From NCBI GenBank assembly GCA_003167365.1, contig PMTM01000003.1, forward strand, positions 16,980 through 80,979: 64,000 nt of DNA, given 5' to 3'. Shown in pieces: positions 42,002-51,238 of the stretch. The stretch's first letter is position 1, and each line of letters begins with the position of its first letter. A program made the translations under genes and the position numbers. Below the pieces are notes generated by a model. The model was given only the letters and a program-made list of their open reading frames with translations. It was not told the origin of the DNA and searched no databases. Source of the DNA: Spartobacteria bacterium. GTDB taxonomy: Bacteria; Verrucomicrobiota; Verrucomicrobiia; Chthoniobacterales; UBA10450.

Positions 42002-43237
42002 TCAAAAATCAAGCGGCAACTTGCTCGGATCCTCGATGCATTCCTTCACTTTGATGAGGAATGTGACCGCTTCTTTTCCATCGACCGCGCGATGATCGTA
42101 GCTCAGCGCGAGATACATCATCGGACGGATGTCGATCTTGCCGCCAACCGCCATTGGCCGGTCCATGATTTTGTGCATGCCGAGAATCCCGCTCTGGGGC
42201 GGGTTTAAAATCGGTGTACTCAATAGAGACCCGTAAACGCCGCCGTTGGAAATCGTGAACGTGCCGCCCTGCAAATCTTCGATTTTCAATTTGCCTTCGC
42301 GTGCTTTCGCCGCGTAATCGGCGATGTCGCGCTCGAGCCCGGCGAAACTTTTCTTATCGGCGTCGCGAACAACCGGCACGACCAAACCGCGCTCGGTTCC
42401 AACTGCGACACCGATATCGTAAAAATGGTTCTCGATGAAATCTTCGTCTTCGATACGGCTGTTGAGCGTGGGCACGGCTCTGAGTCCCTCGATAGCCGCT
42501 TTAATAAAGAAGGACATGAATCCGAGTTTGAGGCCGTTCTTTTTTGTGAACGCCTCTTGCGACTTGGCGCGCAACTCCTGGACCGCGCGCATATCGCACT
42601 CGTTGAACGTGGTGAGAATCGCCGCCGTGTGCTGCGCCATGACGAGTTGCGCCGCGATTTTCCGCCGGAGCGGCGACATTCTTTTTCGCGTGAAACGGTC
42701 GCCGGCTGATTGCCGATCTTTTTGATCCTTGACCGGAGGCGCGCCTGACTCTCCGTCACCGGTTTGCTTTGCGCCGCGATTTTCCGCGGCGGCAAGAACA
42801 TCTCCTTTGGTCAGGCGTCCACCTTTTCCCATGCCACCGACACTAGCCGTGTCGATATGTTCCTCGTCGACGATGCGGCGAACCGCCGGCGATAGCGCTT
42901 GCGCGCCTGCCGCTCTTTCCCGCGGAGCCGCGGGCTTTTTTGTTTCATCGGATGCCGATGCTGTTTTCTTTTCGGCGGGCGCGGGCTTCGCTGGTGCAGC
43001 TTTTGAATCATCAATCGTGGCAACGACTTCGCCAATTTTCACTTCCTGCCCTTCGGGAACCAGAGTTTCAAGAACCCCGGCTTTTTCGGCAACGATCTCG
43101 GTGGAAACTTTGTCGGTCTCGAGAGTGAATAATGCGTCGCCGGCATCGACATGATCGCCAGATTTTTTATGCCAGACAGACACAACTCCGCTGGAAATCG
43201 ATTCGCCGACGGCGGGAATTTTCACTTCGATGCTCAT
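42002..43237 (-). CDS. sucB: dihydrolipoamide succinyltransferase, E2 of 2-oxoglutarate dehydrogenase
   Basis: A 411-residue E2. An N-terminal lipoyl domain carries the target Lys in LETDKVSTE near residue 43; an Ala/Pro linker follows, then an E3-binding domain ([19 protein letters not shown]) and the catalytic core with [12 protein letters not shown] near the end, holding the active His and Asp. Transfers succinyl groups to CoA. Start ATG 43237 gives [13 protein letters not shown]. The E1 gene lies upstream on the same strand but is separated by an opposite-strand pseudopilin gene. Confidence 0.95.
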   Translation of the reverse strand: MSIEVKIPAVGESISSGVVSVWHKKSGDHVDAGDALFTLETDKVSTEIVAEKAGVLETLVPEGQEVKIGEVVATIDDSKAAPAKPAPAEKKTASASDETKKPAAPRERAAGAQALSPAVRRIVDEEHIDTASVGGMGKGGRLTKGDVLAAAENRGAKQTGDGESGAPPVKDQKDRQSAGDRFTRKRMSPLRRKIAAQLVMAQHTAAILTTFNECDMRAVQELRAKSQEAFTKKNGLKLGFMSFFIKAAIEGLRAVPTLNSRIEDEDFIENHFYDIGVAVGTERGLVVPVVRDADKKSFAGLERDIADYAAKAREGKLKIEDLQGGTFTISNGGVYGSLLSTPILNPPQSGILGMHKIMDRPMAVGGKIDIRPMMYLALSYDHRAVDGKEAVTFLIKVKECIEDPSKLPLDF

Positions 43238-43360
43238 GCCAGCGATATCTAAGCCCAAAAAATGGCGAGCCACCAATGAAAATGCGGAGATTGTCGGCGG
43301 AGCAACGGCTCTTGGCTGGAGATTTGCTAGCTACCTGCCAGCTACAGCAACGAGAAAGCC

Positions 43361-43759
43361 ATGACGCAAAAACGAAGCCACCGCCTGGCCGGGTTTACAT
43401 TGGTGGAAATCATGATCGTGACGTCGGTGATCGCGCTACTTGCGGCTATTGCCGTGCCCGGCTTTCTCCGAGCGAGAAAGCGATCTCAGGCAACGCGCGT
43501 GCTGGAAGATCTGCGAATCATTGATGGTGCGATGTCCCTGTATGCCATTGAAAAGAATAAAGCCTCTGGAGCGACCCTAGTTTTCAGCGATCTGCAACCG
43601 TATCTAAAGCGTTCAACTCCTCTCTACAACACCGGCAGAGACATTCTCGGACACCGCTATCGCAACTTTATCGTGGATCAATATCCGCAGATGTCCGGCC
43701 GGACCGCAACTGCGCTTTCGGATGTGGCGGACGCGTCATTCTGGTCGCCCTATCAGTGA
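43361..43759 (+). CDS. type II secretion/type IV pilus pseudopilin
   Basis: A 132-residue prepilin-like protein. The leader MTQKRSHRLAG precedes FTLVEIMIVTSVIALLAAIA with the +5 Glu, the prepilin-peptidase cleavage and N-methylation site after Gly11. The globular part contains TRVLEDLRIIDGAMSLYAIE and resembles GspG-like minor or major pseudopilins of Verrucomicrobiota. It is alone, on the opposite strand between sucA and sucB, with no other secretion genes nearby. Confidence 0.9.
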   Translation: MTQKRSHRLAGFTLVEIMIVTSVIALLAAIAVPGFLRARKRSQATRVLEDLRIIDGAMSLYAIEKNKASGATLVFSDLQPYLKRSTPLYNTGRDILGHRYRNFIVDQYPQMSGRTATALSDVADASFWSPYQ

Positions 43760-43777
43760 CTTATTATATATAATAAG
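43760..43777. repeat. perfect AT palindrome between convergent genes
   Basis: CTTATTATATATAATAAG is an 18-base perfect palindrome. It begins immediately after the pseudopilin stop and six bases before the 3' end of sucA. It is strikingly AT-rich for this genome; it may weakly terminate both transcripts. Confidence 0.6.
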
Positions 43778-43783
43778 AGCACT

Positions 43784-46534
43784 TCAGATTGAAAACGCTT
43801 CTGCGACGAGTTGAGCTTGCTCGCGTTTGTGAATGACGAGCGCACCGACGGCGGGACTGGCGCTCGCGTTACGACCGGCATAGGCGATTTCCCGCTTAAA
43901 CATCGCGCGCAAGCGCGGCTCCATGAAAGTCCAAGCGCCCATGTTCTGCGATTCCTCCTGGCACCAAATCAACTTCGCCGATTTCGGAAATGGTTTGAGC
44001 ATGGCGCGCAGTTTCTTTTCCGCGAGCGGGTAAAGCTGCTCCACGCGAATGATCGCGGCATTGTCGATCTTTTGCGCGGTACGGTAGTTCAACAAATCGT
44101 AATAGACTTTTCCTGAGCAAAGGATCACACGTTTAACCTTGCTGGCAGCGCCAGCCTTCGGTGATAGGAGAATCTCTTCAAAGCGGCCACTGGTAAAATC
44201 TTCCTGGCGCGAAGCAGCAAAGTCCGCGCGGAGCAGGCTTTTGGGAGTCATTAGTATGAGCGGCTTGATGAAATTGCGTTTCATCTGCCGCCGCAGAACG
44301 TGAAAATATTGTGCGGCCGTGGTGACATTGCAGACCTGGATATTATCTTCGGCGCACGCTTGCAGGAAACGCTCGAGCCGCGCGCTGGAATGTTCCGGCC
44401 CCTGCCCTTCGTAGCCGTGCGGCAGAAGCAGCACGATCCCGCTCGGGCGTTGCCATTTCGATTCCGCGGGAACGATGAATTGGTCGATGATCGTCTGCGC
44501 GCCGTTCGCGAAATCGCCAAACTGCGCTTCCCAAAGACAAAGCATGTTTGGGTAATCGAGTGAGTAGCCATAGTCAAAACCGAGGACGGCCGCTTCGGAG
44601 AGCAAACTATTATAAACGCAAATGCGCTCCTGTTTTTCCGACAAGTGCAACAGCGGGACGTAGGGCTCGCCCGTTTTCTCATCGTAAAGAACGGAGTGCC
44701 GTGTGCTGAAAGTTCCGCGCGAGCTGTCCTGGCCGGACAATCGAACAGGAATTCCCTCCAGGAGCAGCGATCCGAAAGCGAGCGTTTCGGCATAATGCCA
44801 TTCGTACGGTCCACCGTTTTCGAAAACCTTGCGCCGATGATCGAGCACGATCCTTTTAATTTTCGGCTGGAGATTGAAACCCTCCGGTACGCGCGTCAGA
44901 CCATCAACAATCGTCTTGAGCGTCTTCTCGCTAATCGCGGTGGAGGGCGACGAACTCGTGTACTCGGGCTGAAAGATGGCGGATGATTCTTTGAATTTGG
45001 CTTGCTTGCTCGCTTTCTTTTTCTCGATTGACTTTACTTCTTCCAGCGTCATTTCGAGCCGCAGCTCGAATTCGGTTTCGAGCGAAGCGGCATCGTCATC
45101 GCTTAAGACGCCGGACTCGAGCAGCTCGCGCTTGTAGAGCTGCGTTACGGAAGGTCGCTTGTCGATCTTGGCGTAAAGATCGGGCTGCGTGAACGCCGGC
45201 TCGTCGCCTTCGTTGTGGCCGTAACGGCGGTAACAGTACATGTCGATCACCACGTCGCGTCTAAATTCCTGACGAAAATCGAGCGCCATATCCGTGACCA
45301 ATTTCACCGCCAGCGGATCGTCGCCGTTCACGTGGAAAATCGGCGCCTCGATCATCTTGGCAACGTCGGTGGCATACATCGAGGAACGCGCGTCTTCGGG
45401 AACGGTGGTGAAACCGATCTGATTGTTCACCACCGCGTGAACGGTGCCGCCCGTCCCATAACCACGCAACTGCGACATATTCAGCGTTTCCGCCACCATT
45501 CCCTGCCCCGCGAACGCCGCATCACCGTGAATCAGCAGCGGCAAGACTTTGCGCCGATGTTCCGTGTCCCCGCGAATGCGTTGCCGCGCCCGGGCCTTTC
45601 CTTCGACGACCGGATCCACCGCTTCGAGGTGGCTTGGATTGGCCGCGAGCCGAATCTCCACTTCCGCGCCCGAACCAAGTTTCCTCACCGTGCGGTAGCC
45701 GAGGTGGTACTTTACGTCACCATCACCACCGACCAGTTCGGGAATGTAATTTTCCGTGAACTCGGTGAAGATCACCTTGAGCGATTTGCGCAGGAAGTTC
45801 GCCAGCACATTGAGCCGGCCGCGATGCGCCATGCCCATGCAAATCTCTTCGATCCCGCTACCCGGACATTTGTGCAGGATCGTGTCCAGGATTACCATGA
45901 GCGACTCCGCGCCCTGGAGCGAAAAGCGTTTTTGCCCGACGTAACGCGAGTGCAAGAAAATCTCGAACGACTCGGCTTCCAGCAACGCGCGCAGCAAAGC
46001 GATCTGCACCGGTCGCGGCGTCGCGCGTTTATCCGGCCGCGATTCCAGCCGATGCAGTACCCAATTGCGAATGCGCGTGTTCTGGATGTGCATGAACTCG
46101 GCGCCGATCGCGTCCGCGTAAATTTTCTCCAGTTCCGCCATCATCTCGCGCAGCGTCATCCGCCGGTTATCCATGAAAAACTTGGAGGAGACCGCAAGAT
46201 CGAGATCCTTCTCGCTGAAGCCGAGCTCGCGCAAAGTCAGCAACGGATTTTGCGGCCGCTTGTCCGCCAGCGGATTCACCCGCGCGACTGTGTGACCCAA
46301 AGTGCGATACGCGTAAACCAGACCGTCGATCCGCGTTTGCAGCGGACTCTCGCGCACGTCCGCGCTCGGCGCGGCAGCCACTGTGGCGCCATTATTTTGC
46401 GGCAGATTCCCCAGCTCAAAGCCTTCGAAAAACGCGGCCCAACCCGAATCGACCGCGTGCGGATCTTGCAGCCAGCGCCGGTAATTCTCCTCGATCAAAT
46501 CGAGATTTGCCCGAGCGGCGATCGAGGTTCGCAT
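43784..46534 (-). CDS. sucA: 2-oxoglutarate dehydrogenase E1 component
   Basis: A 916-residue thiamine-diphosphate enzyme decarboxylating 2-oxoglutarate and loading the succinyl group onto E2. The N-terminal segment AARANLDLIEENYRRWLQDP is the usual OGDH E2/E3-docking peptide. The TPP site includes GMAHRGRLNVLAN, GDAAFAGQGMVAETLNMSQL and NNQIGFTT. The C-terminal half has VLGFDYGYSLDYPNMLCLWE and LLPHGYEGQGPEHSSARLER. Length fits the family (about 930). Start ATG 46534 preferred; TTG 46552 adds six residues. Confidence 0.96.
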   Translation of the reverse strand: MRTSIAARANLDLIEENYRRWLQDPHAVDSGWAAFFEGFELGNLPQNNGATVAAAPSADVRESPLQTRIDGLVYAYRTLGHTVARVNPLADKRPQNPLLTLRELGFSEKDLDLAVSSKFFMDNRRMTLREMMAELEKIYADAIGAEFMHIQNTRIRNWVLHRLESRPDKRATPRPVQIALLRALLEAESFEIFLHSRYVGQKRFSLQGAESLMVILDTILHKCPGSGIEEICMGMAHRGRLNVLANFLRKSLKVIFTEFTENYIPELVGGDGDVKYHLGYRTVRKLGSGAEVEIRLAANPSHLEAVDPVVEGKARARQRIRGDTEHRRKVLPLLIHGDAAFAGQGMVAETLNMSQLRGYGTGGTVHAVVNNQIGFTTVPEDARSSMYATDVAKMIEAPIFHVNGDDPLAVKLVTDMALDFRQEFRRDVVIDMYCYRRYGHNEGDEPAFTQPDLYAKIDKRPSVTQLYKRELLESGVLSDDDAASLETEFELRLEMTLEEVKSIEKKKASKQAKFKESSAIFQPEYTSSSPSTAISEKTLKTIVDGLTRVPEGFNLQPKIKRIVLDHRRKVFENGGPYEWHYAETLAFGSLLLEGIPVRLSGQDSSRGTFSTRHSVLYDEKTGEPYVPLLHLSEKQERICVYNSLLSEAAVLGFDYGYSLDYPNMLCLWEAQFGDFANGAQTIIDQFIVPAESKWQRPSGIVLLLPHGYEGQGPEHSSARLERFLQACAEDNIQVCNVTTAAQYFHVLRRQMKRNFIKPLILMTPKSLLRADFAASRQEDFTSGRFEEILLSPKAGAASKVKRVILCSGKVYYDLLNYRTAQKIDNAAIIRVEQLYPLAEKKLRAMLKPFPKSAKLIWCQEESQNMGAWTFMEPRLRAMFKREIAYAGRNASASPAVGALVIHKREQAQLVAEAFSI

Positions 46535-46611
46535 TCCAAGTTTAATCTGCAACCATTACGTCCGGCGGCAAGTTGACAGTGCGGACGGTGCCTCGTTACT
46601 TGCTCGGCGCA

Positions 46612-47766
46612 ATGGGAAGATATCGAACACTGGCTCTCGGTCTCATCGGGATTTGCGGAACTCTCCTGGCAAAACCCACGTCTTCATTTGCGCAAGTCGA
46701 TCCCGCATCCGAGCCATCAGTGCTCGCGGTCGCGAAAGCTTTGCCCGCGGTCGTAAACATCAACGCCGAGCGAATCGTCCGCCGAACTGTGCGCGATCCG
46801 ATTGACGATTTTTACGCACAATTCTTCGGCAATTATCGGAGCCGTCCCCGAGAAATCCGGCAGAAGCAGCAGAGCCTAGGCTCGGGATTCATCGTCGATC
46901 CTGCGGGCTACATCGTGACCAACCAGCACGTGGTTGAGCGCGCGGCCGATCTGAAAATTCAAGTGACCACAAACGACGACAAGACTTACAACGCGCACTA
47001 CATCACCGGAGACGAGAAGAAGGATCTCGCTTTCATTAAGATCGATGCGAAGACCGATTTTCCATTCATCAGCCTGGAAAACATTTCGCCGAACTTGCTT
47101 GGCCAAACCGTGATCGTGGTGGGCAACGCGGTCGGATACGGCAGCTCGATTAGCCGGGGCGTGCTCAGTGGAACCAAGCGTGAGATCACTATCGACAACG
47201 TTGAATACAAGGACTTGCTTCAAACCGATGCGGCCATTAATCCGGGCAACAGCGGCGGCCCGGTCATCGATCTCTCCGGGCGGCTCGTCGGCATCAGCTC
47301 CGCCAAAATGGCATTCACGCCGCAAGGCATTCCGACGCAAGGCCTCGGGTTTGCCATTTCCGCCGAAGTTGTTCGCAATAGCGTCGCGCAATTCAAAAAA
47401 ATCGCGCAGAAACAACCCGCCGGAACCCAAGCCCCCGCTCCATCGCCATCGACATCAAACGCGGAACGTCTCTTCGGCATGCAATTGCAAGATTTAACCG
47501 AAGAACTTACTGACGCGCTCGGCTATGCTTCCGGCAGCGGCGTGCTGATTAGCGCGGTCGAACCGGACAGCCCGGCCGATCAAGCCGGAATCGAACGCGG
47601 GCTGGTTATTTATCGCATCGGCAAGTATCAGGTGAATTCGGTAAAACAAGTCGAGGGATTACTCGGTCGCGCCAATACCGGGACGAGCGTAGACTTCGCC
47701 ATCGGCATCATGCGGACCGGCGGAGCGGGACAACGGATTGAAACCGTAAACTTGACTGCGCGCTGA
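46612..47766 (+). CDS. periplasmic trypsin-like serine protease (HtrA/DegP family)
   Basis: A 384-residue protease. Signal peptide (LALGLIGICGTLLAKPTSSFA) precedes a trypsin fold with the triad His in TNQHVV, Asp in KKDLAFIKI and Ser in GNSGGPVIDL. One PDZ domain (about 310-384) follows a Pro/Ala/Ser linker. One PDZ domain makes it DegS/HtrA-like rather than two-PDZ DegP. Roles include periplasmic quality control or signalling. Start ATG 46612 fits the signal peptide; TTG 46573 is an alternative. Divergent from sucA. Confidence 0.92.
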   Translation: MGRYRTLALGLIGICGTLLAKPTSSFAQVDPASEPSVLAVAKALPAVVNINAERIVRRTVRDPIDDFYAQFFGNYRSRPREIRQKQQSLGSGFIVDPAGYIVTNQHVVERAADLKIQVTTNDDKTYNAHYITGDEKKDLAFIKIDAKTDFPFISLENISPNLLGQTVIVVGNAVGYGSSISRGVLSGTKREITIDNVEYKDLLQTDAAINPGNSGGPVIDLSGRLVGISSAKMAFTPQGIPTQGLGFAISAEVVRNSVAQFKKIAQKQPAGTQAPAPSPSTSNAERLFGMQLQDLTEELTDALGYASGSGVLISAVEPDSPADQAGIERGLVIYRIGKYQVNSVKQVEGLLGRANTGTSVDFAIGIMRTGGAGQRIETVNLTAR

Positions 47767-47826
47767 ATCGGGGAAAAAAAATTCAAACGCGATGATGGTT
47801 AGATTGTCTCATGGGATGTTCGCAAA

Positions 47827-48762
47827 ATGATCAAGGTTGAAAATCTTACCAAGCGTTACGCCGGTCATACCGCGATCAAGGATCTGAGCTTCGAGGTCGG
47901 GAAAGGTGAGATCATGGGATTTCTCGGTCCCAACGGGGCCGGAAAGACGACAACCATGCGAATCCTGGCGAGCTTTATGCCGCCGACGTCGGGACGCGCC
48001 AGCATCGCCGGATTCGACGTTTTCGAGCAATCGCTCCAGGCGCGGGCGCATCTCGGTTACATGGCGGAAAATGTTCCCCTCTATAATGATATGCGCGTAA
48101 CCGAATATCTCGATTACCGCGCGGCCTTGAAAGGCGTGGCGCATCGTCGCGTGGCCGAACGCGTGGGCGACGTGAAAGAACTCTGCGGCCTGAAAGAGGT
48201 CGAGAAAAAATTGATCGCGACGCTGTCGAAAGGTTATCGCCAGCGTGTCGGCCTGGCCGATGCGCTCCTGCACGAGCCTGATCTTCTTATTCTCGATGAG
48301 CCGACGATCGGCCTGGATCCGAATCAAATCCGGCAAGTGCGCGAGTTGATCAAGAACCTTGGCAAGCAACACACGATCCTGCTCTCGACCCACATTCTGC
48401 CCGAAGTGGAGATGACCTGCAGCCGCGTGACCATCCTTCACAAGGGACGAATCGAAGCGTGCGATACGCCGGAAAATTTGCTTGGCCAAATTCGGCGGGC
48501 CGGCGGCATGGTCCTCGAAGCGAAAACAGGAAAAGACAATGGCCCGGAAGAGCTTAAAAAAATTTCCGGCGTGCGCGATGTGACCGCCGAAGCGAATGGT
48601 GAATGGGAAATATTTTCACTGCGCGTCGAATCGGGCATTGATGTGCGCGAAGAAGTTTTTCAACTCGCAACGGCGCGGCGCTGGAGCGTGCGCGAACTCA
48701 GTCAACGTCGGGCGACGCTTGAAGATGTGTTCGTGGAGATTACGCACTCGGACGAAGCGTGA
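47827..48762 (+). CDS. ABC transporter ATP-binding protein (GldA/DRA-type)
   Basis: A 311-residue ATPase. Walker A GPNGAGKTTT near 34-43, Q-loop AENVPLYNDM, signature LSKGYRQRVGLADAL, Walker B LLILDEPTIGLDP and the switch His in LSTHILPEVE are all present. The C-terminal extension (240-311) is typical of exporters paired with ABC-2 permeases such as Gld and Nod types. It opens a four-gene cluster with a permease, a GldG-like and a DUF4340 protein. A repeat separates it from the permease. Confidence 0.92.
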   Translation: MIKVENLTKRYAGHTAIKDLSFEVGKGEIMGFLGPNGAGKTTTMRILASFMPPTSGRASIAGFDVFEQSLQARAHLGYMAENVPLYNDMRVTEYLDYRAALKGVAHRRVAERVGDVKELCGLKEVEKKLIATLSKGYRQRVGLADALLHEPDLLILDEPTIGLDPNQIRQVRELIKNLGKQHTILLSTHILPEVEMTCSRVTILHKGRIEACDTPENLLGQIRRAGGMVLEAKTGKDNGPEELKKISGVRDVTAEANGEWEIFSLRVESGIDVREEVFQLATARRWSVRELSQRRATLEDVFVEITHSDEA

Positions 48763-48789
48763 AACTGATGAATGTCGGAATGATCATTC

Positions 48790-48920
48790 CACGCAATTAC
48801 GCGTGTCATCCTGAGCGGAGCGAAGGACCTCCCATATACTGCGTCGATCCTGCCGTGATCTTTTGCGTAACTAAGCACCCATTGCGAGGTCCCTCGCCGT
48901 CTGCGCGGCACGGGATGACG
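48790..48920. repeat. GTCATCCTGAGCGGAGCGAAGGACCT-type inverted repeat
   Basis: GTCATCCTGAGCGGAGCGAA at 48807-48826 and its approximate complement GGTCCCTCGCCGTCTGCGCG...GGGATGAC at about 48892-48919 form an imperfect long palindrome. It is a repeat style known from several soil phyla. It lies in the 172-base gap between the ATPase and permease genes. Confidence 0.65.
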
Positions 48921-48934
48921 CGCATGTCTTGCGT

Positions 48935-49690
48935 ATGAAAAAATTGGGGGTTCTACTCGCACGCGAATTGCGCAGTTACTTCTACTCGCCGATCGCCTAC
49001 ATCGTTCTCGTCTTTTTTCTGCTCGTGAGCGGCGTCGATTTCTACTTCCAAATCGGCTACATGAACCAGCGCCCCGTGCAGTATTCGGTGCAGGAAGCGT
49101 TCTTCAATTCGATCTTTTTCTGGTTCGCGTTCATTCTGATTTTTCCGCTGATTACCATGCGGCTTTTCTCGGAAGAATTTAAACTCGGCACAATTGAGCC
49201 GCTCATGACGGCGCCGGTACGCGATTGGCAGGTGGTGCTTTCCAAATTTTTTGGCGCGCTCATTTTCTACGTCATCCTCTGGCTGCCGACGCTGTTTTAC
49301 TTCGCCATCTTTGAGAAGATCACGCATCAACCGGCCGGAAACTCAGTCGGAGCGTATTGGGGCTCGTATTTAATGCTGTTGTTGCTCGGGATGTTTTATC
49401 TCTCCGTTGGTTGTCTCGCGTCGGTGCTAACGAAGAACCAAATCATTGCCGCGATTATTTCTTTCTGCGCAATCACTCTGCTATTTTTCCTCGGTCTTGT
49501 TCAATTCATCCTGACCGAGGTCAGCGCCGAGATGCGGCAATCGCTCGGCTATTTTTCTTCGATCGAACACATGGGAACGTTCTCGCGCGGCGTAATCGAT
49601 ACCCGCCCGATCGTTCTTTACGTGAGCATGACGATCGTGATGCTGAGCTTGACGTATCAGGCGTTCCAATCGCGCAAGTGGAGGCTGTAA
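48935..49690 (+). CDS. ABC-2 type permease (GldF-like)
   Basis: A 251-residue, six-helix permease. ARELRSYFYSPIAYIVL at the N terminus and PLITMRLFSEEFKLGTIEPLMTAPV after helix 2 match ABC-2 permeases of the Gld/Nos/DRA class. The latter segment is the coupling-helix region. Partner of the upstream ATPase. Two bases separate it from the GldG-like gene, so translation is probably coupled. Start ATG 48935. Confidence 0.9.
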   Translation: MKKLGVLLARELRSYFYSPIAYIVLVFFLLVSGVDFYFQIGYMNQRPVQYSVQEAFFNSIFFWFAFILIFPLITMRLFSEEFKLGTIEPLMTAPVRDWQVVLSKFFGALIFYVILWLPTLFYFAIFEKITHQPAGNSVGAYWGSYLMLLLLGMFYLSVGCLASVLTKNQIIAAIISFCAITLLFFLGLVQFILTEVSAEMRQSLGYFSSIEHMGTFSRGVIDTRPIVLYVSMTIVMLSLTYQAFQSRKWRL

Positions 49691-49692
49691 AC

Positions 49693-51222
49693 ATGGCCGA
49701 CGAAAAGACCTCGCCGCTTCCGCCGAAAAAGATCCGCCGCGTCCAGATCGGCCTCAACGTCTTGGTGCAGGTAATTCTCGTCCTTTTTCTCGCTGCGATG
49801 GTGAATGGCCTCGCTTTCAAGCATTACAAACGCTGGGATTTTTCGCGCGATCAGAAATACGCGCTCTCGGATAAGACGAAGCGCTTTCTCGACACGATCA
49901 AGGGCAAGATGCGCGTCACCGTTTTCTTCGCGAACACGCCGATCACCCAGGATGTGCAAAGCTTGCTGACCGAGTATCAGTACGCGGCCAAGGGAAAGAT
50001 CGACATCGAGAACATCGACCCGGAGCGCAACCTTTCGCGCGCAAAGGAAATGTTCGAAAAATACAAAGTGGTCAGCGACGAGAGTCTGCTCGTAATTGAT
50101 TACCAAGGCCACAACAAGACAGTGAAGGCCTCGGAGATGGCCGAGATCGATCCCGGCAACCAAATGTTTGGCGAAGGGCCGCGCGTGACGGCGTTCAAAG
50201 GCGAGCAGGTAATCACGAGCGCGATGATGGATCTGGTCGAGGGCAAGAAGAACACTGTCGGTTACGTGCTCGGTCACAAGGAACCGCCACTCGCGGATTC
50301 GTCTCCGGTGGCAATGCCAACGGAAGCCACGACAAGCAGTCCCATCACAACCCTGAAAACGTTTATCGAGAATGAAAATATTAAGTTTCAGGAATTGAAC
50401 CTTTTCGATGTCGGCGCCATTCCAGCCGAAATGAAAATGATCATGATCGTCGGACCGCAATACGACTTTTCCGATCGCGAGATGAAATTGCTGCGCGATT
50501 TCTGGGAGAAACAAGGGCGCATCCTGCTGCTAGTCGATCCCGCGGCAAAAACACCGAAGCTGACCGCCTTTCTCAACGATCTCGGCGTGAAAGTGAACGA
50601 CGACCGCTTAATGGCGAATATCAAAACCGGGATCGAGGAAGTCGCGCGCGTGCGCGACGTTGTCGGCCGGTTTCTACCGGAGACGCCGATCACGAAGCAT
50701 TTGGCCGATGTCCGCGCGCCTTTTCTCGGCGGGACGTGTTCGCTGACGCTTGAGCCCGATCGCGTGCGCGCTGCGAACATTCAATTGCAACCGCTGGCGC
50801 AGGCCGAAAAAGGTTACTGGGGCGAAGTCGATTACAACTCCACCGACGAGGCGAAGTTGCAATTCGATCCGTCCCGCGATCACGCCGCGCCGTTGAACAT
50901 CGCCGTGTCGATCGAAAAAGGCGGAAGCGCCGACGAACGGGTGCAGATGAATTCCTCGCGCATGGTGGTAGTCAGCAATGCGACTTTCATCCAGGACAAC
51001 GCGATTACTCAAGAGCAACAAGCGCTCGATTTCATCTCCGGCGCCGTGAACTGGCTGCTCAGTCGCGAGCAACTCATCGGCATCGCGCCGAAAGTTCCAA
51101 ACCCGCTGACATTTAGTCTCAGCGAAAATGCATTGGGCAACCTGCGCTGGATCATTCTCGTGATGATTCCGCTCATTCCGGCTGTAATCGGCACAGCGGT
51201 TTGGTGGCGGCGGCGCGCTTGA
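49693..51222 (+). CDS. GldG-like ABC transport auxiliary membrane protein
   Basis: A 509-residue protein with one N-terminal helix (LNVLVQVILVLFLAAMVNGL, about 22-41), a periplasmic region with DFSRDQKYALSDKTKRFLD, the GldG/ABC_transp_aux domain (IVGPQYDFSDREMKLLRDFW, GRILLLVDP), and a C-terminal helix (WIILVMIPLIPAVIGTAVW) ending in WWRRRA. In Flavobacterium GldG belongs to the GldAFG ABC complex needed for gliding and secretion; here the role is unknown. Start ATG 49693. Confidence 0.85.
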   Translation: MADEKTSPLPPKKIRRVQIGLNVLVQVILVLFLAAMVNGLAFKHYKRWDFSRDQKYALSDKTKRFLDTIKGKMRVTVFFANTPITQDVQSLLTEYQYAAKGKIDIENIDPERNLSRAKEMFEKYKVVSDESLLVIDYQGHNKTVKASEMAEIDPGNQMFGEGPRVTAFKGEQVITSAMMDLVEGKKNTVGYVLGHKEPPLADSSPVAMPTEATTSSPITTLKTFIENENIKFQELNLFDVGAIPAEMKMIMIVGPQYDFSDREMKLLRDFWEKQGRILLLVDPAAKTPKLTAFLNDLGVKVNDDRLMANIKTGIEEVARVRDVVGRFLPETPITKHLADVRAPFLGGTCSLTLEPDRVRAANIQLQPLAQAEKGYWGEVDYNSTDEAKLQFDPSRDHAAPLNIAVSIEKGGSADERVQMNSSRMVVVSNATFIQDNAITQEQQALDFISGAVNWLLSREQLIGIAPKVPNPLTFSLSENALGNLRWIILVMIPLIPAVIGTAVWWRRRA

Positions 51223-51238
51223 TTTTTCAATTCGGTTT

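Noticed and set aside
45215-46576. 453-codon plus-strand frame opposite sucA
   Set aside because: Antisense shadow of sucA; His/Arg-rich with no family features.
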